Shown: positions 55,548 to 64,000 of the stretch, piece after piece
Layout of the letters: each line of letters begins with the position of its first letter
Numbering within the stretch: the stretch's first letter is position 1
NCBI GenBank assembly: GCA_024195585.1
Contig: SWBL01000091.1
Location: 1-64,000 of the forward strand
DNA from: Aureobasidium sp. EXF-3400
Lineage: Eukaryota; Ascomycota; Dothideomycetes; Dothideales; Saccotheciaceae
Reading direction: 5' to 3'
Length of the DNA stretch: 64,000 nt
Position numbers and translations under genes: made by a program
Notes under the pieces: model-generated
The model's input: the letters and a program-made list of their open reading frames with translations, nothing else
What the model was told of the DNA's origin: nothing
The model's database searches: none

Positions 55548-56458
55548 GGAGGTCATGAAGGCAGAAGAAAGAGCGGACAGCTATCTATCAATCGATCATC
55601 CGACTCAAAGAAAAGATCCACCTCGGCATCGGACGACGAGACCAACATCAAAAGACGTTGCTCTTGATGGCAAAGTCTGGGGAAGAGCAAAGATTGAGGA
55701 TCGCTGAAGACAAAGACACAAGGAAAGACATGGCTATTTGCTAGAAGCGATGAGAAAGCACGAACGAGATTGATAGCCAAGCATGAAATACGAGGGGCTG
55801 AAAGATAGCTGGAGAGACACAAGAAATGGAAAGTCGTATGGTTAAACGTCCGGACTTGACACAACTTGCCTCGTTGTGTTGTTCGTATATGAACGATGAA
55901 TGCATGAGAGCCAGATCCTAATGATCTTCGAAACCAAACTGAGAATTGTAGATAAGTCGCTCAACTTCCGTCAAGAGCCACGCTTTGCAAGGGTTTCTCG
56001 CTCTTCTCGTCACAAGTTTCTGGATCCAGAACATCGGATTCGTATATGTTTTGAACAGTAATTATTGTGATGAGATACTGTATCTATTGGCTTGAACTTT
56101 CCTGGCTGTCGAGCAGGATTTGGGCGAAGCAGAGATAAGAAAGAAGAAATAAGAAACAAAAAGGGGTGCAATGAGGACCCTTGTAAATCTCCATGTGTTT
56201 CTCGCCGCCTGGTGATCAAAAGAACGCTTGTGGAGCTTCTCCGATGTGCTCTCCAATCGTGGATGTACCCGGTCGTGGTATTTGATCCTATCTCGTACGG
56301 CTTGCCTCGTTCTTGTTGTTTCTCCTCTGAGTGTTGACATCGTCCACTCCTATCTCGAGCTTCTCTTCCGGATTTATGTCTGTAAAAAAAAAAAAGTTTA
56401 GTCGTGTTGCTGGTAATCGAGAATGACCGTTGCTCACATCTTGCTGGCGGGCCATCTC
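55548..56458. other. Convergent intergenic region, no gene seen
   Basis: These 911 bases lie between converging genes. They include an A12 run at 56384-56395. Short ORFs on both strands lack any family signal. Confidence 0.5.
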
Positions 56459-57685
56459 TTAGAGATCTGAGGGAACTTCATCAAAGTCGATGCAAGCGAA
56501 CATCCAAAAGTCGCGAGAATCGAGAATGAAGTGGGCAGCTTCAGCCAAGATGGCAAGGCCAGCAATAGTGGGCTCCACCTTTTCACCCTGACCGCAGAGA
56601 GCGTGGAAGTCTTGAATGGCCTTGTTGGCAATTTTGTTGCACTCGTCGAAGTTGGCGCTGACGGTCTCCTGGTTTTCGGGTCTTGCCACGTCGCTAGTCT
56701 TCTTGCGCCACTCGGCAAGCGTCCATCTCTTCTGGCGTTGACAAGGACACGTCAAGCGCATGCTGCCAAACGGAAGCAGCCAGTCGTCGACAGAGCGGCT
56801 GGCAAGATCGATTTGAAGATCGAATTCGTCGAATAGGCTCGAGAGACGGAACGAGACATAGCGTAGATCCTTGAGGTTCTTGGGACTGATGTGCTGCAAC
56901 CAGTGAAGTTGAGGACCTGTGAACCACTCCTGATTCTCCTGAGTGTCTTCCAAAGACGGCAGTTCAAAGCGGAAGTAGGCTGTGCCGTAGAAGACTGGGG
57001 TGGCCTCGTCACGGATCTGGCGAGAAGTTTGTAGAAGAGCAGGTTCGGCGACATCGGCACGACGTTGTACGTCCAAGTCCCCAGTCTTACCACCATCAAA
57101 GGCCATAGAGTAAATGCGTAGACGGATTTCGGCAGGCAGATCCATGAGGCGGAAAGGGCGTAGAGAGTCGGACTGCTGTAGGAGCTTGTTAAGGCCGGCC
57201 TTTGTACGTTTCTTGGGCAGGGCAATGTTGCGCTTTCTGACTTCGATTTGAAGATCCTCAACAGACCAGGATGTGTAAAGGCTAGGCTGCTCTTCAGCTT
57301 CGCGCATGATGCGCTCCAGCACACGACAGCGCTTTCCGTTGTTCTCAGGCATATTGTGCTTGCAGAAGCAGATACCCTCATTACAGCATTTCTCAAGTAA
57401 ACGTATGAACTCTCCGTAACGCTCACGGTTCTTTTCTTCATCTATCTCTGCTTGAGACTTCACATACTGCTTGATCGATCGGGCCCTGATGCTGTTAGCA
57501 CATATTTCAAGGCTCGATTTGCGTGAGACATACGCGATGCTGCGCTGCGTCAGGTTTCGGGGATCGTGTTGGGTTCTGGGTGTTGATGGACGATATTTTC
57601 TCATTATCTTCTCTCTTTCTTCCAGTGAGAGTGAGCCCATGAAGCGCACGATATCTCCAAACTTCGAGGGAATGTTGGGAACCAT
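56459..57685 (-). CDS. SAP-like plus 2EXR/F-box-like domain protein
   Basis: Intronless 408-residue fungal protein of an expanded, poorly characterised family. Residues about 145-180 (WSVEDLQIEVRKRNIALPKK and RTKAGL) look like a SAP DNA/chromatin-binding motif. Residues about 183-260 form the 2EXR/F-box-like module: FRLMDLPAEIRLRIYSMAF, ALLQTSRQIRDEATPVFYGT. A CxCx..C region (CCNEGICFCKH) precedes them. F-box-like members may link substrates to SCF ubiquitin ligases, but that is family-level inference. The upstream gene is divergent. Confidence 0.75.
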   Translation of the reverse strand: MVPNIPSKFGDIVRFMGSLSLEEREKIMRKYRPSTPRTQHDPRNLTQRSIAYVSRKSSLEICANSIRARSIKQYVKSQAEIDEEKNRERYGEFIRLLEKCCNEGICFCKHNMPENNGKRCRVLERIMREAEEQPSLYTSWSVEDLQIEVRKRNIALPKKRTKAGLNKLLQQSDSLRPFRLMDLPAEIRLRIYSMAFDGGKTGDLDVQRRADVAEPALLQTSRQIRDEATPVFYGTAYFRFELPSLEDTQENQEWFTGPQLHWLQHISPKNLKDLRYVSFRLSSLFDEFDLQIDLASRSVDDWLLPFGSMRLTCPCQRQKRWTLAEWRKKTSDVARPENQETVSANFDECNKIANKAIQDFHALCGQGEKVEPTIAGLAILAEAAHFILDSRDFWMFACIDFDEVPSDL

Positions 57686-58298
57686 CTTGGAATGAGTAAG
57701 GATGATGTGAGGCTGACAAGGTTAGATGATTGGTTTGATGCTTAAGGCAGAAGGGTGGTCAAAGTCTGGAGGAGATGCTGGAGGTTGGATGGAAAGAGAG
57801 GGAGAGAAACGAAGAGAAGGAAACTTGAAATAGCCGCTGTTGGAAGTGGCTCACTAGACTGAGTCTCGAGGTGAAAGGTGCGAGTGAGAAGCATAGGAGC
57901 CCGTTGATCGAGATGGACTTATCAAAAAGTAAGTGAGCAGGTGACAGCTCGACCGACACTATGAGTCCTGATTGCCAGTTCTGCAAGCGCTCCTCTCTAC
58001 TCACTGGCAGATCTAACAGAAACAAGGGACTCTCGGTCGCTCACGAATTCATGCTCACTTGGCTTTCGTTAACTCGAGACCCGAACACATCAGTGATCAA
58101 GAAGACATATCCTCGGATCAGGACATTGAGCAGGACTCAAGGTCAAAACACGGATGTAATTCCTCTGCTGCTGCGGAGGCCGAGTCAAACCTGTTCCGGA
58201 TTATTCAGTGGGAGAAGAAGGTGGTTAGAAAGGTATGTCTCGTGGCACCTTCCCGATGCGGGGTTGATGCACGCGGGGCATGACGCGCATCATTCTGC
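57686..58298. promoter_or_regulatory. Bidirectional promoter region
   Basis: These 613 bases separate the start of the SAP/2EXR gene (minus) and the RING-CH gene (plus). The ORF at 57961-58470 overlaps the RING-CH start in another frame and is a shadow. Confidence 0.5.
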
Positions 58299-59867
58299 AT
58301 GGCTCTTTCCATCCCAGGCTGCCGTACATCATCGTCTCTACAACAACAAAGCCTGCCTGCAACCATGGAGTCCATGTCGCGCCGCCCGTCGCAGCCCCAG
58401 AACAGCGATCACAGCCCTCAAGAATCCTCGCCCCAAGCCACATCGTCCCTCCAAGAATCTAGCGTACTAGTCGAACATCCGTCTCCCGAAGCACGATCGA
58501 CCCCACAACTGCCCGACGACAACGACCTGAAGAAATGCTGGATCTGCTTCTCAGACGAGAGTGAAGATGGTCCCGAGACGTCGGCTTGGAGAGACCCTTG
58601 CCCTTGTGCCCTGGTAGCACACGAGGCTTGTCTGCTCGACTGGATCGCCGACATGGAGTCTCCCACCACCCGCAAACGCACTCTCGGTCCACCCGCCATT
58701 GTATGCCCTCAGTGCAAGTCTAGTATCAAACTAGTACGCCCTCGCGATCCCATCGTCGAAGTCGTCAGAGCACTTGAAAGACTGGCTGCCAAAGCCGTAG
58801 CCCCAGCCGCCTTGACAGTTGCCTTCAGTGCCATTGTTCACGCCTGTGCTGTTCACGGTCTCTACACCGTCACCTCAATATTCGGCCCGCAAGACTCAAG
58901 ACGTATCCTCCAACCTCTGATCGATAACATCTGGACTGCAGCCCGCCCCGTCGATCAGCTGCGCAACTTCATGCAGCACTGGCGCCTCCGCATCGGCCTT
59001 CCTCTTATCACTCCACTCCTCATCCTCTCTCGCACCACTCTCGCCGACTCTATCCTTCCCGTACTTCCCATTGTCTTCTTCGCGACTCAAGGCGACACTT
59101 CCGATACTCTCGACATGATCTCTTGGCCGCCGTCAGCAAGCATGACCTTCGCCGTCCTCCCCTACATCAGATCGGCCTACAACACATACCATCAACGCGT
59201 CTGGGCGGAGCGTGAGAAGAAGTGGCTCAAGGAGATTCAACCTAGAAGTGGTCAGCAGGATGCAGATGCCAACGCTCAAGTCGCCGTCGATGCAGAAATC
59301 GAGGCCGCCGAGGAAGACAACAACTTTGAGATTAGAATCGATGGCAACATCTGGGAAGAGTGGGCAGGTGGTGACGATGATGACGTTCTGCTGGAAGTGC
59401 AGGAGGGTCAAGCTCACCCTCTCAATGCTCCTCCCTTGCCTGATGATGCTCCGCTACCTCCTCAAAATCAAGGTCAGAACCAAAACATACCACAAGCACC
59501 TCGACCTCAGCAGAACCCTCCGCTGCCACCGCCACAGAACAGAGAAGAGCGCCTGCTCTCCTTCAGTACGAACTCACTCGCACAAACCATCATGTCTGCG
59601 CTGCTCTTCCCCACAATCGCTTCCGTGTCCGGCGATTTACTCACATATATCCTACCACGATCGTGGACTACACTACCGATGTCAAAATGGGGCGTTGGCA
59701 GAGGTAGAGCTACAGGTCTACTTCAGAACAAATGGGGCAGAAGTGTCGTAGGAGGATGTCTGTTCGTGGTCGTCAAGGATGCTGTCATGCTCTATGTCAG
59801 ATGGAAGATGGCGAGACAGCATCAAAGACGACATGTGGTTGACTACGACAGGAAGAACAAGAAGTAG
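58299..59867 (+). CDS. RING-CH (MARCH-type) membrane E3 ubiquitin ligase
   Basis: Intronless 522-residue protein. The RING-CH finger spans about residues 80-140: CWICFSDESEDGP, DPCPCALVAHEACLLDWI, then CPQCKSSI, giving the C4HC3 zinc ligands of MARCH/Doa10-type ligases. Hydrophobic segments follow at about 175-200, 230-270 and near the C-terminus (AQTIMSALLFPTIASVSGDL; GGCLFVVVKDAVMLYV), so it should be an integral membrane ligase of ER, mitochondria or endosomes. A Pro/Gln-rich acidic linker separates them. The downstream ATG at 58364 (MESMSRRP) is an alternative start. Confidence 0.88.
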   Translation: MALSIPGCRTSSSLQQQSLPATMESMSRRPSQPQNSDHSPQESSPQATSSLQESSVLVEHPSPEARSTPQLPDDNDLKKCWICFSDESEDGPETSAWRDPCPCALVAHEACLLDWIADMESPTTRKRTLGPPAIVCPQCKSSIKLVRPRDPIVEVVRALERLAAKAVAPAALTVAFSAIVHACAVHGLYTVTSIFGPQDSRRILQPLIDNIWTAARPVDQLRNFMQHWRLRIGLPLITPLLILSRTTLADSILPVLPIVFFATQGDTSDTLDMISWPPSASMTFAVLPYIRSAYNTYHQRVWAEREKKWLKEIQPRSGQQDADANAQVAVDAEIEAAEEDNNFEIRIDGNIWEEWAGGDDDDVLLEVQEGQAHPLNAPPLPDDAPLPPQNQGQNQNIPQAPRPQQNPPLPPPQNREERLLSFSTNSLAQTIMSALLFPTIASVSGDLLTYILPRSWTTLPMSKWGVGRGRATGLLQNKWGRSVVGGCLFVVVKDAVMLYVRWKMARQHQRRHVVDYDRKNKK

Positions 59868-59916
59868 CGCGACAGAGTCATATAGAGGAATCACTTTCTG
59901 CTCACCTCAAAAGTGA

Positions 59917-60477
59917 GTGACATTTAAGCAAGTGATCAAGAAATGGTTTCTCCGTGCATCATCAATTAACAAAAAGGCACCAACCTCAACTCCCTCTTCT
60001 TCCTCATCGCTCCACTCTTTCTCCACTTCGTGCACCCTGGCAGATCTCGAGATTCACAAAGGCGACGAAATCTACGAAGACGACAAAGTTCACGAAGATG
60101 AGGAAGTCCACGAAGACAACGAAATCCACGAAGACGAATGCAACACCTCTGGAATCTTCAAAGTGGAAGCTATCACACCTCTTCGCCACGTCCTCTTCGA
60201 ATTCATACACTACGATTGGAATCACAAGAAGATGGGTCTCTATTGCACCGAGCATCTGAGACAGCATTGGCTGAATGTGAGGGCCAAGTCTGCACCACAT
60301 CACGCCTACATACTCTTTCATAAGCTAGAAGAAGTTACAGGACTTGGATCTGACAGTGAAAGACTCACCGTCGCCGCAGGCTCTGGACTAGATTTTTCAC
60401 TTCCAAAGAGTCTTACGACAGGTTTCCAGAATGCTTTACCAAGATCCTCCTCCAAATTCGGGCGAGTGAGCATCTGA
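59917..60477 (+). CDS. Weak ORF with hexapeptide repeats, no ATG
   Basis: An 187-codon open frame that opens after TGA 59914-59916 and has no ATG before the repeats, so it needs an upstream exon or is not a gene. It encodes a Ser-rich start, then five six-residue repeats (EIHKGD, EIYEDD, KVHEDE, EVHEDN, EIHEDE; 60049-60138), then protein-like sequence LRHVLFEFIHYDWNHKKMGL. It overlaps a minus-strand frame (60318-60689). Not recognised. Confidence 0.3.
   Translation: MTFKQVIKKWFLRASSINKKAPTSTPSSSSSLHSFSTSCTLADLEIHKGDEIYEDDKVHEDEEVHEDNEIHEDECNTSGIFKVEAITPLRHVLFEFIHYDWNHKKMGLYCTEHLRQHWLNVRAKSAPHHAYILFHKLEEVTGLGSDSERLTVAAGSGLDFSLPKSLTTGFQNALPRSSSKFGRVSI
60049..60138 (+). repeat. 18-bp tandem repeat, five units
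   Basis: Five imperfect 18-bp units of the type GAAATCCACGAAGACGAA follow one another without gaps. In the plus frame they encode E-[IV]-[HY]-E-D-[DEN]-like hexapeptides. Confidence 0.75.
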
Positions 60478-60939
60478 AGCAGGGTTGTACCCTCGACAAC
60501 AGTTTCCAAACCCGATCCTCGAATTACTCCTTTCAATAGCGCTTCAAATGCCAACAAATAGTAAAGCAAATATTCTGGAAAGTCCGGTGAAAGTATGTAG
60601 TGGTTAAGAGGGAAGTCTGGGGATGTTGTGGTTGAGTAATGTCCATAGATCGATTTGAAGGCATCGATGCCGAGAATGCCTGTACACACATACTACTCAC
60701 ATTCCCGAGCGTTTCCATTCCGAAACTGATCTTGCAACATTCGAGGACAATCTGTCAATGACAGATATTAGCTGCTTGAAACATGGTACAAGGCTAGGGC
60801 TTGATGATAGCATTGATGACAGACTACAGCAGTAAGACAGCTTTATGGATCGCTTCAACAGGGACATAAGGGAGGGTCGTCCTGGAATCATAAGATTGGA
60901 CGACGGCGAGTAGACAGATGTACCATGATTGCACATCAC
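60318..60939 (-). CDS. Weak minus-strand ORF pair, possible gene
   Basis: Two frames (60697-60939 and 60318-60689) read plausibly like protein: IKLSYCCSLSSMLSSSPSLV and YILSPDFPEYLLYYLLAFEA, then LFGSEKSSPEPAATVSLS. No clean intron links them, since the GT..CAG pair near 60700 is too short. Convergent overlap with the plus-strand ORF means at most one is likely real. Confidence 0.25.
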
Positions 60940-61237
60940 TGATCAAGAGCAAACTGAACAAGTCATTGGTTCTGATTGTGTTTTTGATTAGGTGTAATTA
61001 GAGGGTATCTGATAATCGTGTCAACACACAGAATGGCAACCCCACTCCAATCGGTGTGTGAAAAAACAAAAGAGAGGAAACAAGAAACGCCAGGTCATCC
61101 TTCGTCATAAAAGTACAGCCGCCGTAATTTGCCGATGCCCATCGTGGTAAACATTAAGACATTCAACTACAAGTCGGTGGAAGTTTTTGTAGGGTATCGA
61201 TGTAAAGGTACAAGGTGACGAGCAACTGTTGAGTTGC
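60940..61237. other. Short intergenic stretch, 3' side of MARVEL gene
   Basis: These 298 bases hold the MARVEL gene 3' UTR. Nothing else was seen. Confidence 0.45.
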
Positions 61238-62206
61238 TTAGAAGTCACGAGTGGTGGCAACACCAGGGGTGGTGTAGTAACCACCGTGGACGCTGGGGAT
61301 GGCACCAGCGGGGACATCGGAAGTGTTGTTGGCAGGGATAGTGCCAACGTTACGCTCGCTACCGTAGGAACGAGGAATAGTGCTGGGCACAGGGACGGTG
61401 TTCTCGTGAGGGTTGTAACCGACGTGAGGAGCATGACCATCATGGGTAAGGCCCTCCTTCTGAATGACAGTGGGGTTGGCGCCAACAGCAGTGTTGCCAG
61501 AGTAGGCAGTGTCGTGAGAAGGACGAACAGTCTGGGCAGCGGCGACAGGGGCGGCGGGAACAACGCCCTTCTCGACGTAATCTTCAGTGGGGACATCTCT
61601 GGGCTTTCTGACGAAGAGACCGCGTCTGGGAGCGGTGCCGGAAGTGTAGTCGTTGGAGGGGCTGGGTCCGTATCTCTTCTCCTTCTTGTGGTGGCGCATA
61701 AGAGCGAGCTGCATCAGAGCGGTGAAGAGGAAGAAAACAGCTCCGGCAATGGCAAGAGCGAAGACAGCCTTGTTGAGCTTGCAAGCAGTGCCGAGGTGAG
61801 GAGCGAAGTGATGGCTGCCCTGAGTGTAGGGGATTGCGTTGTTGGCAGGTCCATTACCAAGAGGAGTTCTGACATAGTTCTTGCAGCTGTTGGAGCCCTC
61901 ACGGGTCAAGACTGCAATGGCAATCATGCCACCCATGCAGAGGAGGTCGAAGATCAGACCAAGGATGGAAAGGAAGGCGATACCGGCCAAGCAGCATGTC
62001 AAAAGAACGGTGCAGATGGTGTACAGTGTCATGACACCGGAGAGACCTTCAACGGCCTTCCATCTGGTGGGGATGTCGAGGTTGTGGTCTGCAAGGACGG
62101 CAAGGAAGTAACTGAAGATGCCAACGATGGCACCAGCGCAGCAGAAACAGAGGAAATAGAGAGCGGTCTGCAACAGACGGAGGGCGCCTCCCTTGAAGAT
62201 ACCCAT
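61238..62206 (-). CDS. MARVEL-domain tetraspan membrane protein
   Basis: Intronless 322-residue protein from ATG 62206 (MGIFKGGALRLLQTALYFLC). Four membrane helices form the MARVEL domain: residues about 8-35, 57-75 (GVMTLYTICTVLLTCCLAGI), 80-98 (SILGLIFDLLCMGGMIAIAV) and 140-165 (LNKAVFALAIAGAVFFLFTA). An extracytoplasmic loop with Cys lies before helix 4. The soluble C-terminal half is rich in Pro, Gly, Asn and His, as in filamentous fungal homologues. Family members sit in the plasma membrane or eisosome-like domains; the specific role here is unknown. Confidence 0.88.
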   Translation of the reverse strand: MGIFKGGALRLLQTALYFLCFCCAGAIVGIFSYFLAVLADHNLDIPTRWKAVEGLSGVMTLYTICTVLLTCCLAGIAFLSILGLIFDLLCMGGMIAIAVLTREGSNSCKNYVRTPLGNGPANNAIPYTQGSHHFAPHLGTACKLNKAVFALAIAGAVFFLFTALMQLALMRHHKKEKRYGPSPSNDYTSGTAPRRGLFVRKPRDVPTEDYVEKGVVPAAPVAAAQTVRPSHDTAYSGNTAVGANPTVIQKEGLTHDGHAPHVGYNPHENTVPVPSTIPRSYGSERNVGTIPANNTSDVPAGAIPSVHGGYYTTPGVATTRDF

Positions 62207-63808
62207 GACGATTGGAGGATCAACTTTGATAGAAGAGGTTGAAAGGGATAATCCTCAGGAGTCAGAGGATATTAGGAGTGGTTGATTATTGATAGTGGTG
62301 GTTCTGAAAGTTGGTCGCTTGCTGATGATTTGTTCCAATGAGGGCAGGAAGCTCTTAATATGTGCTTTCCCCTAACATGAGCCGGCCCACGTCAAAACCT
62401 GCAACACCACCACGTAGGACACCACGGCAAGCACAAGAGCAAAAGATGTCACATCCAGTTAAATCGTCATCGCGGTTGCAAAGGGACGGGTTGTGGCTGC
62501 CAATAGAGTTTAGTGCAGCGGCAGACCCTGCGAAATCAGCGAAATTACTTCATAATTATACCTCCGCGTGCCTTTTGCGTGTCATTGAATGCAGCGAAAA
62601 CAGGGAACAATTCCAACGGCATTCTTGCCATCATGAAGAGATCATGGTGCTGCTCCTGTCTCACCGCGTGCGTAATTAGGACAGCGATAATGCGATTTCT
62701 TATAGCGGGACATAGGCATGATTAACGACAGGGATGCTTGAGCACAGTCGAATTCTGATCAGAAAAGCCACAGATCAAGCCACAAGTAAATCTGGGGTTC
62801 ATGGCATGTCTCCCGACTCGTTCTTCTTGCTCACCGTCACAAAACTTGAAAATCTCAATAAAACCTTCGTTCGGCATACCAATCAGTGCTCAGAGTTTTG
62901 GTTCGACCAAATGCAGCAACCGGTTTGGGGCCTGCTGACAGTGAAAACTCCCTTGTGTTTACCACTCAGTTTAACACCAAAGCTTCAAGCCACCTTACGT
63001 CGATACACGAAGAAGAACATGGATTGGGCGTAGTGTTCAACTCTTGCAGCCGAAAACAATGTTATTCGTTGCGAAGATTCCTAGCAACATGCCGTCCTTT
63101 TGATGCTTGGCTCATGTTCGTTGACGAGTCGTTCTTCCAATCTCATCTCACTCAAATCACATGCATGGGGTATCGTTGTGAACCCATCCGTCAGAAAGGT
63201 ACATACCTAGTACATCATTCAAAATAGGCAAATCTCATTTTACAATCCTTGCTCAGCATTATGCAGCCTTACAAGCCACCAGCGGCAGTGGCTGCAACCC
63301 CTTGAGATCCCTCGGAGCAATAGAAGTTTGTGGATCACAACCCACCCAGCTGCTTGGAAATAATGAAAATGGTATGCCATAAACAATCATGATTGGGTTC
63401 GATAGCCCTCTCTTCGTGTGGATCGGGTCTTCGGCTTGCGGTCATAACCCCACGAACTTGCTTCTTTTCCGGACGGGATGACCGCAGATCATCCGAATCG
63501 ATCCGTCTAGCCATACACGTCCACATCTCCACATACATACCCACTCATAGAATTCGAGACGACGCGTGTGAGACTCACCTGTGGACGGAATACCCGAGGA
63601 AATGTGACGTCGATTCCATTGAAAGCTCGTGACACCCGTCAATGATGTTATCCAAATTCACCATCAGAGCGCTTCGAGCCTCATGACTACATGTACAGAC
63701 CCAATTTCCTGCAACAGCTCCACAGAGAAGGATTGCACCCCACGTCCTCCTCTCGGCCGGACAATCGCGATCGCATGAACATCCAAGAAGCCAACTTACT
63801 AGAGGTGT
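62207..63808. other. Intergenic, no gene seen
   Basis: About 1.6 kb between the MARVEL gene start and the dehydrogenase stop, holding the MARVEL promoter and the dehydrogenase 3' UTR. ORFs at 62362-62679, 62734-63033 and 62886-63227 have no recognisable domain. Confidence 0.5.
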
Positions 63809-64000
63809 TTACTCAACATTATTTGATTTGATCAAAACCTTGACGTGGTTGTCTTTGTCTTTCAGCAAGGTCAAGAAACCTCCCTCGATCACGTCTTTGA
63901 GCTCGACCTTCTTCGTGATCATCTTTTCTGGCTTCATCCTGCCAGAGCTGATTGCTTGGAGGACTTCATCGAAATCTCCAAGGACATACGTAGCGACACC
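63809..64000 (-). CDS. Zinc-dependent alcohol dehydrogenase, C-terminal end, cut by window edge
   Basis: The last 63 residues of a medium-chain dehydrogenase, most like the (R,R)-butanediol/sorbitol dehydrogenase group. The frame from the right edge reads GVATYVLGDFDEVLQAISSG, then RMKPEKMITKKVELKDVIEG, and ends KDKDNHVKVLIKSNNVE before TAA (63809-63811). The GDF-EV--AI--G---PE-MIT pattern followed by KD--VKVL is typical of the family C-terminus. The catalytic and NAD-binding parts lie outside the window. Confidence 0.82.
   Translation of the reverse strand, partial: GVATYVLGDFDEVLQAISSGRMKPEKMITKKVELKDVIEGGFLTLLKDKDNHVKVLIKSNNVE

Noticed and set aside
61229..62242. 337-codon plus-strand ORF
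   Set aside because: It is antisense to the MARVEL gene, with a Gly/Ser/Val-rich composition typical of a shadow frame and no domain.
1..64000. CRISPR arrays, insertion sequences, bacterial operons, rRNA genes
   Set aside because: I looked for regularly spaced repeats, transposase motifs with inverted ends, and rRNA signatures. None was seen; this is eukaryotic nuclear DNA.

Overview
The window is nuclear DNA of a filamentous ascomycete (Pezizomycotina). The gene set looks Dothideomycete-like, but no marker in the sequence fixes the genus. The evidence is: many short introns (about 49-105 nt) with GTAAGT-like donors, CTRAY branch sites and YAG acceptors; closely spaced genes on both strands; and single-copy eukaryotic housekeeping genes. 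All start sites and splice joins given here were read by eye from reading frame, splice consensus and family conservation.

Layout, left to right. The left edge cuts ribosomal protein eL24 (1-268, -). Next come a Ser/Pro-rich protein of unknown function (609-3216, -), the Sen1 RNA/DNA helicase (4132-10107, -), the MADS-box factor Mcm1 (11378-12168, +), a NIPA-type magnesium transporter (13065-14581, -), and V-ATPase subunit E (14970-15779, +). A Nse6/SLF2-like genome-maintenance protein (15965-18359, -) is divergent from TFIIIC subunit Tfc6 (18828-21107, +). A damaged type-B carboxylesterase (21534-23078, +) runs tail to tail into an inositol monophosphatase (23132-24064, -), which is divergent from Arp9 (24318-26267, +). 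Then come an Sfl1-like HSF-type factor (27859-29660/29894, +), xanthine phosphoribosyltransferase (30255-30996, +), a Pmp3 proteolipid (31862-32212, -), ubiquitin-activating enzyme E1 (34293-37511, -), a SIMPL-domain-like protein (38471-39319, +) and a lineage-specific protein (40386-41066, +). A broken C2H2 zinc-finger gene (41810-43404, -) is followed by a tRNA-like A/B-box element (about 43741-43830, -), a DUF1772 membrane protein (44209-44751, -), Mcm10 (45314-47701, -) and RNase H2 subunit B (48296-49543, +).

From about 49.55 to 55.0 kb the DNA turns AT-richer and poor in genes. It holds a diverged tandem repeat whose copies differ mostly by C-to-T and G-to-A changes, as repeat-induced point mutation (RIP) would leave. 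It also holds small unrecognised ORFs and a relic of a fungal G-domain protein. Ordinary gene content resumes with a small hypothetical protein (55035-55547, +), a SAP/2EXR F-box-like protein (56459-57685, -), a RING-CH membrane E3 ligase (58299-59867, +), two overlapping weak ORFs, a MARVEL-domain protein (61238-62206, -), and the 3' end of a zinc alcohol dehydrogenase at the right edge (63809-64000, -).

There is no metabolic cluster. Some neighbours share themes: Mcm10 and RNase H2B (DNA replication) share a promoter, as do the Nse6-like gene and Tfc6. I found no clearly novel multi-gene system. The most interesting signals are the interrupted genes (the Sfl1-like in-frame TAG, the esterase lacking its oxyanion-hole block, the zinc-finger gene with TAA just after a textbook intron), a conserved-looking nuclear-signal extension of E1 with no AUG, the tRNA-like element followed by hairpins, and the RIP-like repeat block.
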